This document shows, piece after piece, positions 37,530 through 46,337 of a stretch of DNA of 64,000 nucleotides. Origin of the DNA: Pyramidobacter piscolens (lineage in GTDB: Bacteria > Synergistota > Synergistia > Synergistales > Dethiosulfovibrionaceae). Under the pieces are notes generated by a model that did not search any database, was not told where the DNA came from, and saw nothing but the letters and a program-made list of their open reading frames with translations. The stretch lies in NCBI GenBank assembly GCA_004558205.1, contig SFDM01000029.1, positions 22,088 through 86,087 of the forward strand, written 5' to 3'. The position numbers were made by a program, and so were the translations under genes. Within the stretch, counting starts at the first letter, position 1; the number at the start of each line of letters is the position of its first letter.

Positions 37530-38264
37530 GTGCTGCGAGCGGCGCTTTGCGATGATCAGCCCGAAGATTTGAAAAAACTGTCGGCCGCGCTGCGGGAATA
37601 TCTGGAGGAACGCGGGATCCCCGCGGAAATCGAGGAGTTCCTCCACCCCGACGAGCTGCTTTCGGCCTGCGAAAAAAACCCATTCCACCTGTACCTTCTG
37701 GACGTGGTGATGCCCATGGTCAGCGGCATCCAGGCTGGGCGGGAACTGCGGCGCTTCGATAGGGAAGCCCAGATCGTCTTCATCACCTGCGAACCGGGCT
37801 TCGCCCTGGACTCCTTTTCGGCCAACCCCGTCAACTACCTCCTCAAACCCCTCGACAAGGACACGCTTTTCGACACTCTGACCCTGGCTCTCTCAAAGAT
37901 CGGCCTCGCCGAAAAGCGGACTGTGGCCGTCAAGACAAAAGAAGGCTACCGCACCCTGAGCCTTTCGTCCATCCTGTGCTGTGAATACGCCGGCCACCGG
38001 GCGCTCTACACGCTGCTCTCGGGCGAAAAGGTGCTTACGGCCACGCTGCCCTGCAGCTTCGCCGGCCACATCGCGCCGTTGCTCGCGCGCGGGCGCATCG
38101 TGCAGACCCACGCGGCTTTTGCCGTGAACGCGGCCCATATAGAGCACCTCGGGCGAACCGAGGCGCGGCTCCGCGGAGGCGTTTCCGTCCCCGTGTCGCG
38201 CAGCCAGTACCCCGCCGTCCGCGAGGCCTATCTGTCGCTCAGGCTGGAAGGACGCCATGACTGA
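37530..38264 (+). CDS. LytTR-family response regulator
   Basis: Two-component response regulator of 244 residues. The receiver domain begins RAALCDDQPEDLKKL with the acidic pair, has the phospho-acceptor aspartate in LYLLDVVMPMVSG and the conserved lysine in NYLLKPLDKDT. A LytTR DNA-binding domain follows (about 135-235: VKTKEGYRTLSLSSILCCEY and RIVQTHAAFAVNAAHIEHL). The start is GTG at 37530 because AAAAAGGAGG stands before it; the frame is open a further 22 codons upstream. It overlaps the sensor kinase gene by eight bases. Target genes are unknown. Confidence 0.88.
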   Translation: MLRAALCDDQPEDLKKLSAALREYLEERGIPAEIEEFLHPDELLSACEKNPFHLYLLDVVMPMVSGIQAGRELRRFDREAQIVFITCEPGFALDSFSANPVNYLLKPLDKDTLFDTLTLALSKIGLAEKRTVAVKTKEGYRTLSLSSILCCEYAGHRALYTLLSGEKVLTATLPCSFAGHIAPLLARGRIVQTHAAFAVNAAHIEHLGRTEARLRGGVSVPVSRSQYPAVREAYLSLRLEGRHD

Positions 38265-39525
38265 TCTGCTGCCCTACCTCGTCCGTAGCGCCGTCACCAA
38301 CGCGATGATCATGCTGCTGATCTTTTCCCTGGCGCGGCCCAAACGCGGCCGCACCGCCTGTTTGGCCGCCGTGCTCGCCGCGTGTCTGCTCGATTCGGCC
38401 GTCAACGCCCTGTGCTACTATCGAAACGAACAGACCCTGGTGGTCTATGTGACCATGTTCGAGATGATCCCCGCCCTGCTGCTGACCAAGTTTCTCTTTT
38501 ACGACAGCTGCATGCAGTGGTGCTTCAACATCATCACGGCGCTGAACATTCATTGCGTGGCGCGCCTTCTGGCGCGGGGGCTGTCGGCGTGCCTGCCCTA
38601 TCCGGACGCGGGGGTCATCGCCTTCAGAGTGCTTCTGCTGGGCGGCGTGAGCTGGGCCTTTTACCGCCATCTTCGGTCGCTCTACGCCCAGGTGCAGGAA
38701 TGCTGGGGGCAGTACATGCTGGCGTCGCTCAGCCTCCTGCTGGCTTTCGGCTACATCATGGTAATTTATAACAGCCTTCCCCAGTACTGGACGTTCTACG
38801 CGCTGATCTCCGCGGTAACGGTCTGCTTTTACGTCTCCCTTTTCTGGTCGCTGCGCGCCCTTTCCGAGAAGTACGCCCTGCGGGAGGAGAACCTGAGGAT
38901 CAAGGTCAACGACCGCCTGCTGCGGGCGTCGGCAAACGCCATGGCGCAGAGGCTTGCCCTGATGGACGCCCTTGCCGCCCAATCCCGCATCCTTCGTCAC
39001 GATCAGAGGCATTTCGACGCGGCGCTTTTGGAGCTGCTCCGTGCTGGCAAGTCCGAGGAAGCGGCGCGTTTTCTAGAACGGCGCGCCGCCTCCGGCCCCG
39101 TCCAGCCGAAAAACTGGTGCGAGAATCACGCAGCCAACGCCGCCGCAACTTTCTGGCTGAGCCTGGCGGAGTGTGAGGGCATCCGCTGCGAGGCCTCCCT
39201 GGACATTCCCCGCGATCCCGGCGTGGACTCTCTGGAGCTGTCCATGGCGCTGTCCAACCTTCTGGAAAACGCCGTCCACGGCTGCCAGGCCCTGCCGCCG
39301 GAGCGGCGCTGGCTCCGCGTCGCCGCGTCCTGCGCGGGGCAGCTGCTCCTGTCGGTGGAAAATTCCTGCGCACCCGACGTGAAGCTAGACGAGCGCGGCC
39401 TGCCCGCCGCGGAAGAGGGGGGCGGCGTGGGCACCCAAAGCGTGCTGGCCTTCGCGGAACGCGCGTGCGGCGAGGCCCTTTACGACATCTCGGATGGAGT
39501 CTTCCGCGTGCGCCTGATGCTTTAA
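38257..39525 (+). CDS. GHKL-domain sensor histidine kinase, AgrC-like
   Basis: Membrane sensor kinase of 422 residues partnered with the LytTR regulator upstream. Six hydrophobic segments occupy about residues 5-200. The dimerisation helix contains the likely phospho-acceptor histidine in SRILRHDQRHF, and the ATPase domain of the GHKL type has the N box SMALSNLLENAVHGC and a short G box (GGGVGTQSVL). This layout is that of AgrC/VirS/CitS-like kinases. No AgrB or peptide precursor gene is nearby, so the signal is not known. Confidence 0.85.
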   Translation: MTDLLPYLVRSAVTNAMIMLLIFSLARPKRGRTACLAAVLAACLLDSAVNALCYYRNEQTLVVYVTMFEMIPALLLTKFLFYDSCMQWCFNIITALNIHCVARLLARGLSACLPYPDAGVIAFRVLLLGGVSWAFYRHLRSLYAQVQECWGQYMLASLSLLLAFGYIMVIYNSLPQYWTFYALISAVTVCFYVSLFWSLRALSEKYALREENLRIKVNDRLLRASANAMAQRLALMDALAAQSRILRHDQRHFDAALLELLRAGKSEEAARFLERRAASGPVQPKNWCENHAANAAATFWLSLAECEGIRCEASLDIPRDPGVDSLELSMALSNLLENAVHGCQALPPERRWLRVAASCAGQLLLSVENSCAPDVKLDERGLPAAEEGGGVGTQSVLAFAERACGEALYDISDGVFRVRLML

Positions 39526-39671
39526 GCGGTCACACAAAAAAACCGACGAAGCGGAAAAATGCGCCGATTAAGCAAAAAGACGGCGCGTTCCCCCTTTCAG
39601 GGTATGATAATCCCAACTGCGTCCTACAGCGCAGCCGGCGTTCCTACGCGTTTACTTGAAAGGCGAAAAGC

Positions 39672-39860
39672 CGGGATCAAGGTATTCCAACGCAAAGATT
39701 TAAAGGCAAGGAAGCAGAGGCCGCGAAGGCAAAACACATCCGAAACACATCCGAAACGCGTCGAAAAAGGGCGCGGCGAGAGAGAGCTCCTTCCCCGCCG
39801 TTCTCCCTGCTCACCTTCGCGTTTCCTTTGCGGGCGCTTCGCGCTGTAACCTTTTGATTC
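39672..39860. repeat. diverged MITE-like repeat
   Basis: Non-coding 412-bp gap (39526-39937) between the kinase and phosphoesterase genes. The stretch starting GGGATCAAGGTATTCCAACGC and ending GTAACCTTTTGATTCCGG resembles the ends of the MITE-like family but its interior is diverged and more GC-rich. Nothing else is recognisable in the gap. Confidence 0.4.
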
Positions 39861-39937
39861 CGGCCTTCGGCGGCGGTGAACCGCGATTCATGGGCCGGCT
39901 GCGGAATTGACGACGCACCCTAAAAGGAGGAACCGTC

Positions 39938-41245
39938 ATGAAAAAAGTATTATACCGTCTTGGCACGCTGGCAGCCGTGGGGCTGCTGGCCGGCTGGGTC
40001 CTAAACGCGCGGGGGGTTCCCTGCGCCGCCGCGGGCCCCGAAAGGAGCCCCGTCATGAAAACCATCGTCGTCAGCGACCTGCACTGCGGCGTGGACGACC
40101 GAGTGTCCGAGTTGGTGCGCAACCGCCCCATGCTGGTCGCTTTTCTTGAGAGTATCGCCGAGAAGAAGAGCGCCGACGAGGTGGTCATCGCCGGCGACTT
40201 CCTGGACCAGTGGTTCTATCCCGGCGATTACGACCTGCCCGCCGATTCCGCCGAAGTCTACCGCCGGGCCGCGGAAAACAACCCGACGGTGGTCGGCGCC
40301 ATAAAAAAGCTTATTGCCTCGGGCGTCAAGGTGGTCTACGTGCCGGGCAACCACGACATGACGCTGACGAAAGACGCGCTGGACGCGCTTCTCCCGGGCG
40401 TCCAACAGGCCCGCGAGTCGGCGGGCATGGGGCGCTACCGCACCGGCGTAAGACAGGAGATCGTCATCGAGCACGGCCACCGCTACGAGATCTTCTGCGC
40501 CCCCGATCCCCTCACGAACAGGGAATGGATGGCCTACGGCGATCCCATCCTGCCGCCAGGCTACTTCTATGCCCGCATCGGCGTGACCAGCCTGGGGCAG
40601 GGCTTCCCCCAAACCGCAAAGGAACTGCCGGTGGTCCCGGAACCGCCAAAGGACGACCCGGACAACTACGCGGCCTACCTTTATTATCGCACCTGGATTG
40701 AGCTGATCGGGACGAAATTCCCCATAACCCAGCCCCTGGACGAGAAGTTTATCAAGGTGGGCGTGGACGGCTTCCGGGGCGATTTCAGCCTGTCCGACCT
40801 GATCCCGTCGCAGCAGCCCGACGGAAGCATCAGCGCGCGCCTCTACAAGGGTATCCAGTCGAACTGGCAGGAGGTGCAGAGGCTGAACCGCGTGGCCGTT
40901 CCTCTCACGGCCGCCCGCGCACTGGCCGAAGCCACAGACACCGAGGCTCATCTTGACTACGGCAAAGAGCAGTACTTCGACGTGGATCCCACGGTGGACG
41001 TGGTGATCTTCGGCCACACCCACATCCCCGCGTACCGAGCCTATGAGATCGGCGGCACAAAGAAGATCTTCGCCAACAGCGGCACCTGGGTGGACAGGAA
41101 CTCCGACGACCCCCTGAACACGGCCACCTTCGTGGAGATCCTATCCGGCGAGAAGGGTGATTCCGTCAAGGTGCTCAAGTGCGTCGCCAGCGGAGACGCC
41201 TTCCTCGTCGTGCCGGCTGAAAACCCGTACATCGAGAAGGATTAG
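39938..41245 (+). CDS. secreted calcineurin-like metallophosphoesterase
   Basis: Exported phosphoesterase of 435 residues with an N-terminal signal or anchor segment (LGTLAAVGLLAGWVLNARG). The dinuclear-metal motifs of the calcineurin-like family occur in order: SDLHCG (about residue 46), AGDFLDQW, PGNHDMT and, after a long insertion, FGHTHIPAY near residue 350. The insertion between GNHD and GHTH of about 200 residues is longer than in many family members. A strong AAAAGGAGG site precedes the ATG. It is followed after 16 bases by a secreted tyrosine phosphatase, so both may strip phosphate from extracellular compounds. Substrate unknown. Confidence 0.82.
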   Translation: MKKVLYRLGTLAAVGLLAGWVLNARGVPCAAAGPERSPVMKTIVVSDLHCGVDDRVSELVRNRPMLVAFLESIAEKKSADEVVIAGDFLDQWFYPGDYDLPADSAEVYRRAAENNPTVVGAIKKLIASGVKVVYVPGNHDMTLTKDALDALLPGVQQARESAGMGRYRTGVRQEIVIEHGHRYEIFCAPDPLTNREWMAYGDPILPPGYFYARIGVTSLGQGFPQTAKELPVVPEPPKDDPDNYAAYLYYRTWIELIGTKFPITQPLDEKFIKVGVDGFRGDFSLSDLIPSQQPDGSISARLYKGIQSNWQEVQRLNRVAVPLTAARALAEATDTEAHLDYGKEQYFDVDPTVDVVIFGHTHIPAYRAYEIGGTKKIFANSGTWVDRNSDDPLNTATFVEILSGEKGDSVKVLKCVASGDAFLVVPAENPYIEKD

Positions 41246-41261
41246 CGGAGGAAGAGCCGTT

Positions 41262-42155
41262 ATGCCCCGCAAACTCATTATCGCGCTTATCGCGGTTTCG
41301 CTGGCGCTCCGCGCCGGGCAGGCCCTTCCGGCCAAGACTGAAGCCTGCGCGGCGAAACCTCATTCCTTAGGGTTGGCCGGCGTTGAAAACGCCCGAGATC
41401 TGGGAGGATACGCCACAAAAGACGGACGCAGAGTCAAGTTCGGCGTCCTGCTCCGCTCGGGCAAGCTCTCCTCGGCGACGGAAGAGGACGTGGCCACGCT
41501 GAAAACAGGCTACCGCCTCACGCTGATCCTGGACCTGCGCACCACCGCCGAAACAGCCGCCGCGCCCGACGTGCCGATAGTCGGCGTAAAAAACGTGGCG
41601 GTCAGAATACTGGACGAAAACGTTAAGGACAGTTCCAGCCTCATGTCAAGCCAGTACGTGGGACGGGCCGATTCCGTGGAGGACATGGTCAGGCTGATTC
41701 GGGACGGGGCGCTGACCGACGATTTCTACACTGGCGCTCTCACCTCGGAGCACATGCGGCGCCAGTACCGCGAAGTCTTTATGAAAGCGCTCTCCAACGG
41801 AACGGGCTCCATGCTGTTCCACTGCACGGGAGGCAAGGACCGCACGGGAATAGCCGCCGTGCTTTTGCTCACGGCGCTCGGCGTGGACCGCGAGACCTGC
41901 CTTCAGGATTTTGAGCTGACCAACGATTTTCTCAGGGCAAAGGTGGACCTTGTCACGGCCCAAGCGAAGGCCTTCACGGACGATCCTCAACTCCTGGCGA
42001 GCGTCGCGGCGCTCACGGGCGTAGACCGCTTCTATATGGCCAGGCTTTTCGACGAGGCCGACGCGAAATACGGATCCATGACAGACTTCATCAAAAGAGG
42101 CCTCGGCCTGTCCGACAGCGACATCGCCGCTCTGCGCGCCCTGTGCCTTGAATGA
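41262..42155 (+). CDS. secreted tyrosine/dual-specificity protein phosphatase
   Basis: Exported phosphatase of 297 residues with signal peptide KLIIALIAVSLALRAGQALP. The active-site loop is FHCTGGKDRTGIAAVLL, the HCxxGKDRTG form seen in bacterial tyrosine phosphatases with phosphoinositide activity (LipA/MptpB-like). The N-terminal NARDLGGYATKDGRRVKFG is also typical. It starts 16 bases after the metallophosphoesterase with a GGAGGAAG site, so the two are cotranslated. The substrate may be a phosphoester nutrient or a host protein; the sequence does not decide. Confidence 0.87.
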   Translation: MPRKLIIALIAVSLALRAGQALPAKTEACAAKPHSLGLAGVENARDLGGYATKDGRRVKFGVLLRSGKLSSATEEDVATLKTGYRLTLILDLRTTAETAAAPDVPIVGVKNVAVRILDENVKDSSSLMSSQYVGRADSVEDMVRLIRDGALTDDFYTGALTSEHMRRQYREVFMKALSNGTGSMLFHCTGGKDRTGIAAVLLLTALGVDRETCLQDFELTNDFLRAKVDLVTAQAKAFTDDPQLLASVAALTGVDRFYMARLFDEADAKYGSMTDFIKRGLGLSDSDIAALRALCLE

Positions 42156-42275
42156 GCCCGGCCGAAGAACCGGTTCAAAAGACTCCATCCACAACAAGGC
42201 GCTTCGCGAGCTTGCCGCGGCGCAGACCGACAGGCAGAAATTCTAGTTTTTCAGACACCTCGATTTAAAGACGGC

Positions 42276-42313
42276 AAAGCCTCCAATCCGGTATGGATTG
42301 GAGGCTTTCGTTT
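42276..42313 (+). terminator. terminator of the phosphatase operon
   Basis: Perfect 14-bp stem AAAGCCTCCAATCC/GGATTGGAGGCTTT, five-base loop, followed by CGTTT. It is about 120 bp after the phosphatase stop. Confidence 0.8.
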
Positions 42314-42320
42314 CACAACA

Positions 42321-42370
42321 AAGGCGCCCCTGACCACGGATCGATTTTCCGCGGTCAGGGGCGCCTTTTT
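42321..42370 (-). terminator. terminator after trxB
   Basis: Stem of 19 bp, AAGGCGCCCCTGACC pairing with GGTCAGGGGCGCCTT and four further bases, ten bases beyond the trxB stop. T tracts flank both sides, so it also backs up the plus-strand terminator next to it. Confidence 0.85.
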
Positions 42371-42379
42371 CAGCTTTGT

Positions 42380-43297
42380 TTAGAAGTTCTCGGCGATGTA
42401 TTTGTAGGCGGTAAATCCGGCCACGGCGCCGTCGGCCGCAGCGGTGATCACCTGGCGGAGGGGCGTTTCGCGCACGTCGCCCGCGGCGAAGAGGCCGGGG
42501 ACGCTGGTCTCCATGTTGGCGTTGACCTTGACCCAACCGCCCTTAGCGGTCTCGACCAGATCCTTGACAAGCTCGTTGTTGGGCTGAGTGCCCACGAACA
42601 TGAACACGCCTTCCACGGGAAGCTCGCTGATCGCGCCGGTCTTGACGTTCTTGAGGACGATCTTCTCGACCAGGTCGCCGCCTTCGATGGACTCGACGAC
42701 GGAATCGTAAACGGGAACCACCTTGGGGTTCTTCTTCATGCGTTCCACGGCCATCTCGTCGGCGCGGAACTGGTCGCGGCGGTGGATGATGTAGACCTTG
42801 GAAGCGAACTGGGTGAGGTAGCAGCCTTCTTCGACGGCAGTGTTGCCGCCGCCGACCACGGCGACTTCGCAGTCCTCGTAGAAAGCGCCGTCGCAAGTGG
42901 CGCAGTAGCTGACGCCCTTGCCGCTGTACTCGGCCTCGCCGGGGCAGCCCAGCTTGCGGAACTCGGCGCCGGTGGCGAGCACCACAACCTTGGCCTTGTA
43001 GTCGCCCTTGTCGGTGCTCACGATCTTGTACTTGCCGTCCAGGCTGATGCTCTTGACGGTGCAGTCCACAAACTCGGTCTTGAAGGCCGCGGCGTGCTCG
43101 CGGAACATCTTGCCGATCTCGGGGCCGCTGGTGTGGGCGATGGCAGGGTAGTTCTCGATCTCGTCGGTGCGGTTGATGGCGCCGCCGAAGTTGCCCTTCT
43201 CAAGCACCACGGTGCTGAGGCCGGCACGTCTGCCGTACACTGCCGCTGCAAGTCCGGCGGGACCTCCGCCGATGATAACCAGATCTCTCATTTCCAT
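42380..43297 (-). CDS. trxB: thioredoxin-disulfide reductase
   Basis: FAD- and NADPH-dependent reductase of 305 residues that reduces thioredoxin. The FAD motif is VIIGGGPAGLAAAVYG, the redox-active disulfide is YCATCDGAFYEDC, the second nucleotide-binding motif is VAVVGGGNTAVEEG, and the C-terminal FAD region is VPGLFAAGDVRETPLRQV. The physiological partner is probably the thioredoxin encoded at 55474-55806, which feeds electrons to the Grd reductases. It follows prmC after about 100 bases. Confidence 0.95.
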   Translation of the reverse strand: MEMRDLVIIGGGPAGLAAAVYGRRAGLSTVVLEKGNFGGAINRTDEIENYPAIAHTSGPEIGKMFREHAAAFKTEFVDCTVKSISLDGKYKIVSTDKGDYKAKVVVLATGAEFRKLGCPGEAEYSGKGVSYCATCDGAFYEDCEVAVVGGGNTAVEEGCYLTQFASKVYIIHRRDQFRADEMAVERMKKNPKVVPVYDSVVESIEGGDLVEKIVLKNVKTGAISELPVEGVFMFVGTQPNNELVKDLVETAKGGWVKVNANMETSVPGLFAAGDVRETPLRQVITAAADGAVAGFTAYKYIAENF

Positions 43298-43394
43298 AAT
43301 TATATCGTCCTCTCCTAAAGGAATTTGCGGAATCTTCTCCGCGAATAGATATCTTGAATCTCTGGCAAGTATACCAAAAAAACGAGTGTTTTTG

Positions 43395-44252
43395 TCACCT
43401 CAAAGCATCGGTAAATCGCCATTGAAGTACCCTTTCTTGGCCTGCAATATCACGTAAAATCCGCTCCTCGACAAAGTCGTTGGGCGCCAGGTCTCTCAGG
43501 GCTTCGGTCTGCCCGTTTCCGCCATATTCGACGCAGAGGGCGCCGCCGGGCTTCAGCGTCCTCCGGCAGAGTTGGAAAAGCCAGCTGTAGGGCTCCAAAC
43601 CGTTGGCGCCGCCGTCAAGGGCCAGTCGGGGTTCGAAAATCGACACTTCTGGCATTAATTCCGGTATTTTGTCGGAAGGGATGTAGGGCGGATTGGACAC
43701 CACCAGGGAAAAAACGCCGCCGGGAATGTCCGCCACGCTCTGGCTGTGCCAGAGCGTGGCGCGCCCGAGCAGATTCCGCTCTTTGAGGTTGCGCCAGGCG
43801 CAGCGCAGGCTTTTGGGATTTTTCTCGGCCATCAGCGCCCGGGCTTGGGGGAAACGTTCCAAAAGGGCCAGGGAGATGCAGCCCGTTCCGGTCCCCCAAT
43901 CGAGAAAGCTGCCGCCCTGAAAGCTTTCGGCCGCAGCTTCGACGAGAAGTTCCGTCTCGGGACGGGGAACGAGGCAGCCTTCCTCGACGATCACAGGAAT
44001 GCCGCAGAAATCGCAGCGTCCCAGGATGTATTGAAGGGGCTCGCGCTTTTTGCGCCGCGCGCAGGCGTCCCTGACCTGCCTTTGAAGCTCTTGGCCGGCG
44101 GGATCTTCGGCATGGGCGTGGATCCACGACCGGTCTTTGCGGGCGTAATGGGCCATGATGGAATCGGCTTCCAGAGCGGGCGAATCCAACTCACGCAGCT
44201 CGTCCAGGGCGTACTTCCGCAGCCGGCCGATGGAGCCGGGGCTATACGGCAT
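43395..44252 (-). CDS. prmC: peptide chain release factor N5-glutamine methyltransferase
   Basis: SAM-dependent enzyme of 285 residues that methylates the GGQ glutamine of release factors. Diagnostic are VPRPETELLVEAA, the SAM motif FLDWGTGTGCISLALL and the catalytic LVVSNPPYIPSDKIPELMPE. The start is the ATG at 44252, 10 bases inside the end of prfA, giving MPYSPGSIGRLRKYALDEL; an earlier in-frame ATG lies deeper in prfA. The prfA-prmC order is common in bacteria. Confidence 0.93.
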   Translation of the reverse strand: MPYSPGSIGRLRKYALDELRELDSPALEADSIMAHYARKDRSWIHAHAEDPAGQELQRQVRDACARRKKREPLQYILGRCDFCGIPVIVEEGCLVPRPETELLVEAAAESFQGGSFLDWGTGTGCISLALLERFPQARALMAEKNPKSLRCAWRNLKERNLLGRATLWHSQSVADIPGGVFSLVVSNPPYIPSDKIPELMPEVSIFEPRLALDGGANGLEPYSWLFQLCRRTLKPGGALCVEYGGNGQTEALRDLAPNDFVEERILRDIAGQERVLQWRFTDALR

Positions 44253-45318
44253 CAAGAACTTGGAGCTTGGCGGCCTGCTCGGCCATGACAAGGGCCTTGA
44301 TCATCTCGTAGAGGTCGCCGTCCATCATGTATTCCAGCTTGTAGAGCGTGAGGCCGATGCGGTGGTCGGTGACGCGGTTCTGAGGGTAGTTGTAGGTGCG
44401 GATCCGCTCGGAACGGTCGCCGCTGCCGATCTGGCCTTTGCGCTCGGCGGCTTCGGCGTCGTGCTGCTTCTGCAGTTCCATGTCGTAGAGCTTCGACTTG
44501 AGGACCATCATGGCCTTGGAGCGGTTTTTGAGCTGCGACCGCTCGTCCTGGCAGGTGACCACCAGGCCGGTGGGCAGGTGGGTGATTCTGACGGCGGAAT
44601 CGGTCATGTTGACGTGCTGGCCGCCGGCGCCGCTGGAACGGTAGGTGTCGATCTTGAGGTCTTCGGCGCGGACTTCCACGTCCACATCCTCGGCCTCGGG
44701 CAGCACGGCGACGGTGGCGGCGGAGGTGTGAATACGGCCGCCGGCTTCGGTCTCGGGAACGCGCTGGACGCGGTGGACGCCGCTCTCGTACTTCATCTGG
44801 CTGTAAACGCCGTGGCCGTAGATCTGGAAGACGATTTCCTTGTAGCCGCCCACTTCGGTCTCGCTGGCGTCGATGATCTCCATCTTCCACCCCTGGCGTT
44901 CGGCGTAACGAGAGTACATCCTGAAGAGGTCGGCGGCAAAGAGGCTGGCTTCGTCGCCGCCGGTGCCAGCGCGGATCTCGACGATGACGTTTTTGTCGTC
45001 GTTGGGATCCTTGGGCAGCAGGGCCACGCGAAGTTCTTCCTCGATTTCGAGGATCCGCGGCTCGATTTCGCGAATTTCCTCTTTTGCCATCTCGGCCATG
45101 TCATGGTCGGCGGAGTTGGCAAGCTCTTGGGCGTCGGCCAGTTCGGCCTGGGCCTTTTTGTACTCCCGATAGCCGCTCACCACGTTGGAGAGCTCGGCGT
45201 GCTTTTTGCTGAGCGTCTGCATCTCCTTGACGTTGGCGGCCACGGCGGGGGCGCTCATCTTCTGTTCCAGTTCGTTGTAAATCGCTTCAAGTTCCCGCAG
45301 TTTGGGTTCAAGATTCAT
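44242..45318 (-). CDS. prfA: peptide chain release factor 1
   Basis: Release factor recognising UAA and UAG, 358 residues. The codon-recognition motif reads RVPETEAGGRIHTSAATV (PxT as PET), and the catalytic loop is SSGAGGQHVNMTDSAVRITH with the methylated GGQ. PxT rather than SPF marks it as RF1. It overlaps prmC at its end and yqhQ at its start by four bases. UGA is not a target of RF1, in keeping with UGA recoding as selenocysteine in this genome. Confidence 0.96.
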   Translation of the reverse strand: MNLEPKLRELEAIYNELEQKMSAPAVAANVKEMQTLSKKHAELSNVVSGYREYKKAQAELADAQELANSADHDMAEMAKEEIREIEPRILEIEEELRVALLPKDPNDDKNVIVEIRAGTGGDEASLFAADLFRMYSRYAERQGWKMEIIDASETEVGGYKEIVFQIYGHGVYSQMKYESGVHRVQRVPETEAGGRIHTSAATVAVLPEAEDVDVEVRAEDLKIDTYRSSGAGGQHVNMTDSAVRITHLPTGLVVTCQDERSQLKNRSKAMMVLKSKLYDMELQKQHDAEAAERKGQIGSGDRSERIRTYNYPQNRVTDHRIGLTLYKLEYMMDGDLYEMIKALVMAEQAAKLQVLDAV

Positions 45319-46262
45319 TCTGACGCTGCCTCACTGTTCTCGTTAAATTTTACGTCCAGAGCCTCTTCCAGGGAGCGGATGCCCACTTCGACCTGGTCGG
45401 GCGAGGGTTCGCGGGTGGTCAGGTACTGAAGACACATGGCTGGTTTCATCATGGCGCGGCCGCGCTCGCCCATGCCCGAGGCCGCGCGGATGATCTCGTA
45501 GGAAAGGCCGACCACCACGGGAATCAGGCAGACGCGTGAACCAATCCTCCAGAGCAGGCCGCCGGTTCCCGCCAGCGAGAAGACCAGGATGCTGACGATC
45601 ACCACGATCAGCAGGAAGGAGGTTCCGCAGCGGGGATGAAGCCGCGGGCATTCCATCACCGACTGGACGGTCATGGGGCGGCTGGACTCGTAGGCGTTGA
45701 TGGTCTTGTGCTCGGCGCCGTGGTAGGCCAGCACCCGGGCCACGTCTTTCCAGAGCCCGATCAGGCCGAGGTAGGCGATGAACACCAGACCTCTCATGCA
45801 GCCTTCGATCACGTGTCCGGCCCAGAGCGAAAGCCCGGCGGCGCGGCGGATCAGGTCAGCAGACCAGACGGGCAGGGCGATGAAAAGCCCCACCACCATG
45901 ACCACGGCCACCAGGGCGGTGAGCAGCACGTCCTTGGCAGTCATCTCCTCTTCCTCGCCGAGGGAGATCTCGGCGGAGCGGGATAGGGCTTTGAAGCCTT
46001 CGCGCAGCATCTCCACCATGTTCAGGAAGCCCCGGATCACCGGAAGTTTGCCTATGCCCCGTTTGGCCCAGTTTTTCGCGGGCCAGTGCTCCAGGATAAT
46101 CTCCTGGTTTTCCTTGCGGACGGCCAGGCCCCAGCGGGCATACCCCTTCATCAGGACGCCTTCGATCACGGCCTGCCCGCCCACGGGCATAGGAGCGGGC
46201 GCGGCGTCGGCCGCCAGCGCGGCGAGTGGGGCCGCAAGAGCCGCTAATAGTTTATTTTTCAT
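45315..46262 (-). CDS. DUF1385 (YqhQ-like) membrane protein
   Basis: Membrane protein of 315 residues. The family start motif PVGGQAVIEGVLMKG is at about residues 26-40, followed by RWGLAVRKEN, two hydrophobic segments in the middle (VLLTALVAVVMVVGLFIALP), the conserved YHGAEHKTINAYES (around 190) and HPRCGTSFLLIVV. The histidines in that last part resemble a metal site. The family's function is not established, but it is regularly found before prfA-prmC and rpmE, as here. An alanine-rich N-terminal extension precedes the family motif. Confidence 0.88.
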   Translation of the reverse strand: MKNKLLAALAAPLAALAADAAPAPMPVGGQAVIEGVLMKGYARWGLAVRKENQEIILEHWPAKNWAKRGIGKLPVIRGFLNMVEMLREGFKALSRSAEISLGEEEEMTAKDVLLTALVAVVMVVGLFIALPVWSADLIRRAAGLSLWAGHVIEGCMRGLVFIAYLGLIGLWKDVARVLAYHGAEHKTINAYESSRPMTVQSVMECPRLHPRCGTSFLLIVVIVSILVFSLAGTGGLLWRIGSRVCLIPVVVGLSYEIIRAASGMGERGRAMMKPAMCLQYLTTREPSPDQVEVGIRSLEEALDVKFNENSEAASE

Positions 46263-46337
46263 TGATTCTTTCTTTTCTCCTTAATAAGGAAACGCTGAAG
46301 AGCTCCGTTTCTCGTGAAAAATGACGCCGAAGGACGT

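Noticed and set aside
39465..39849. Two plus-strand frames of 64 and 96 residues after the sensor kinase
   Set aside because: They cover repeat-like DNA, start inside the kinase gene or lack a start signal.
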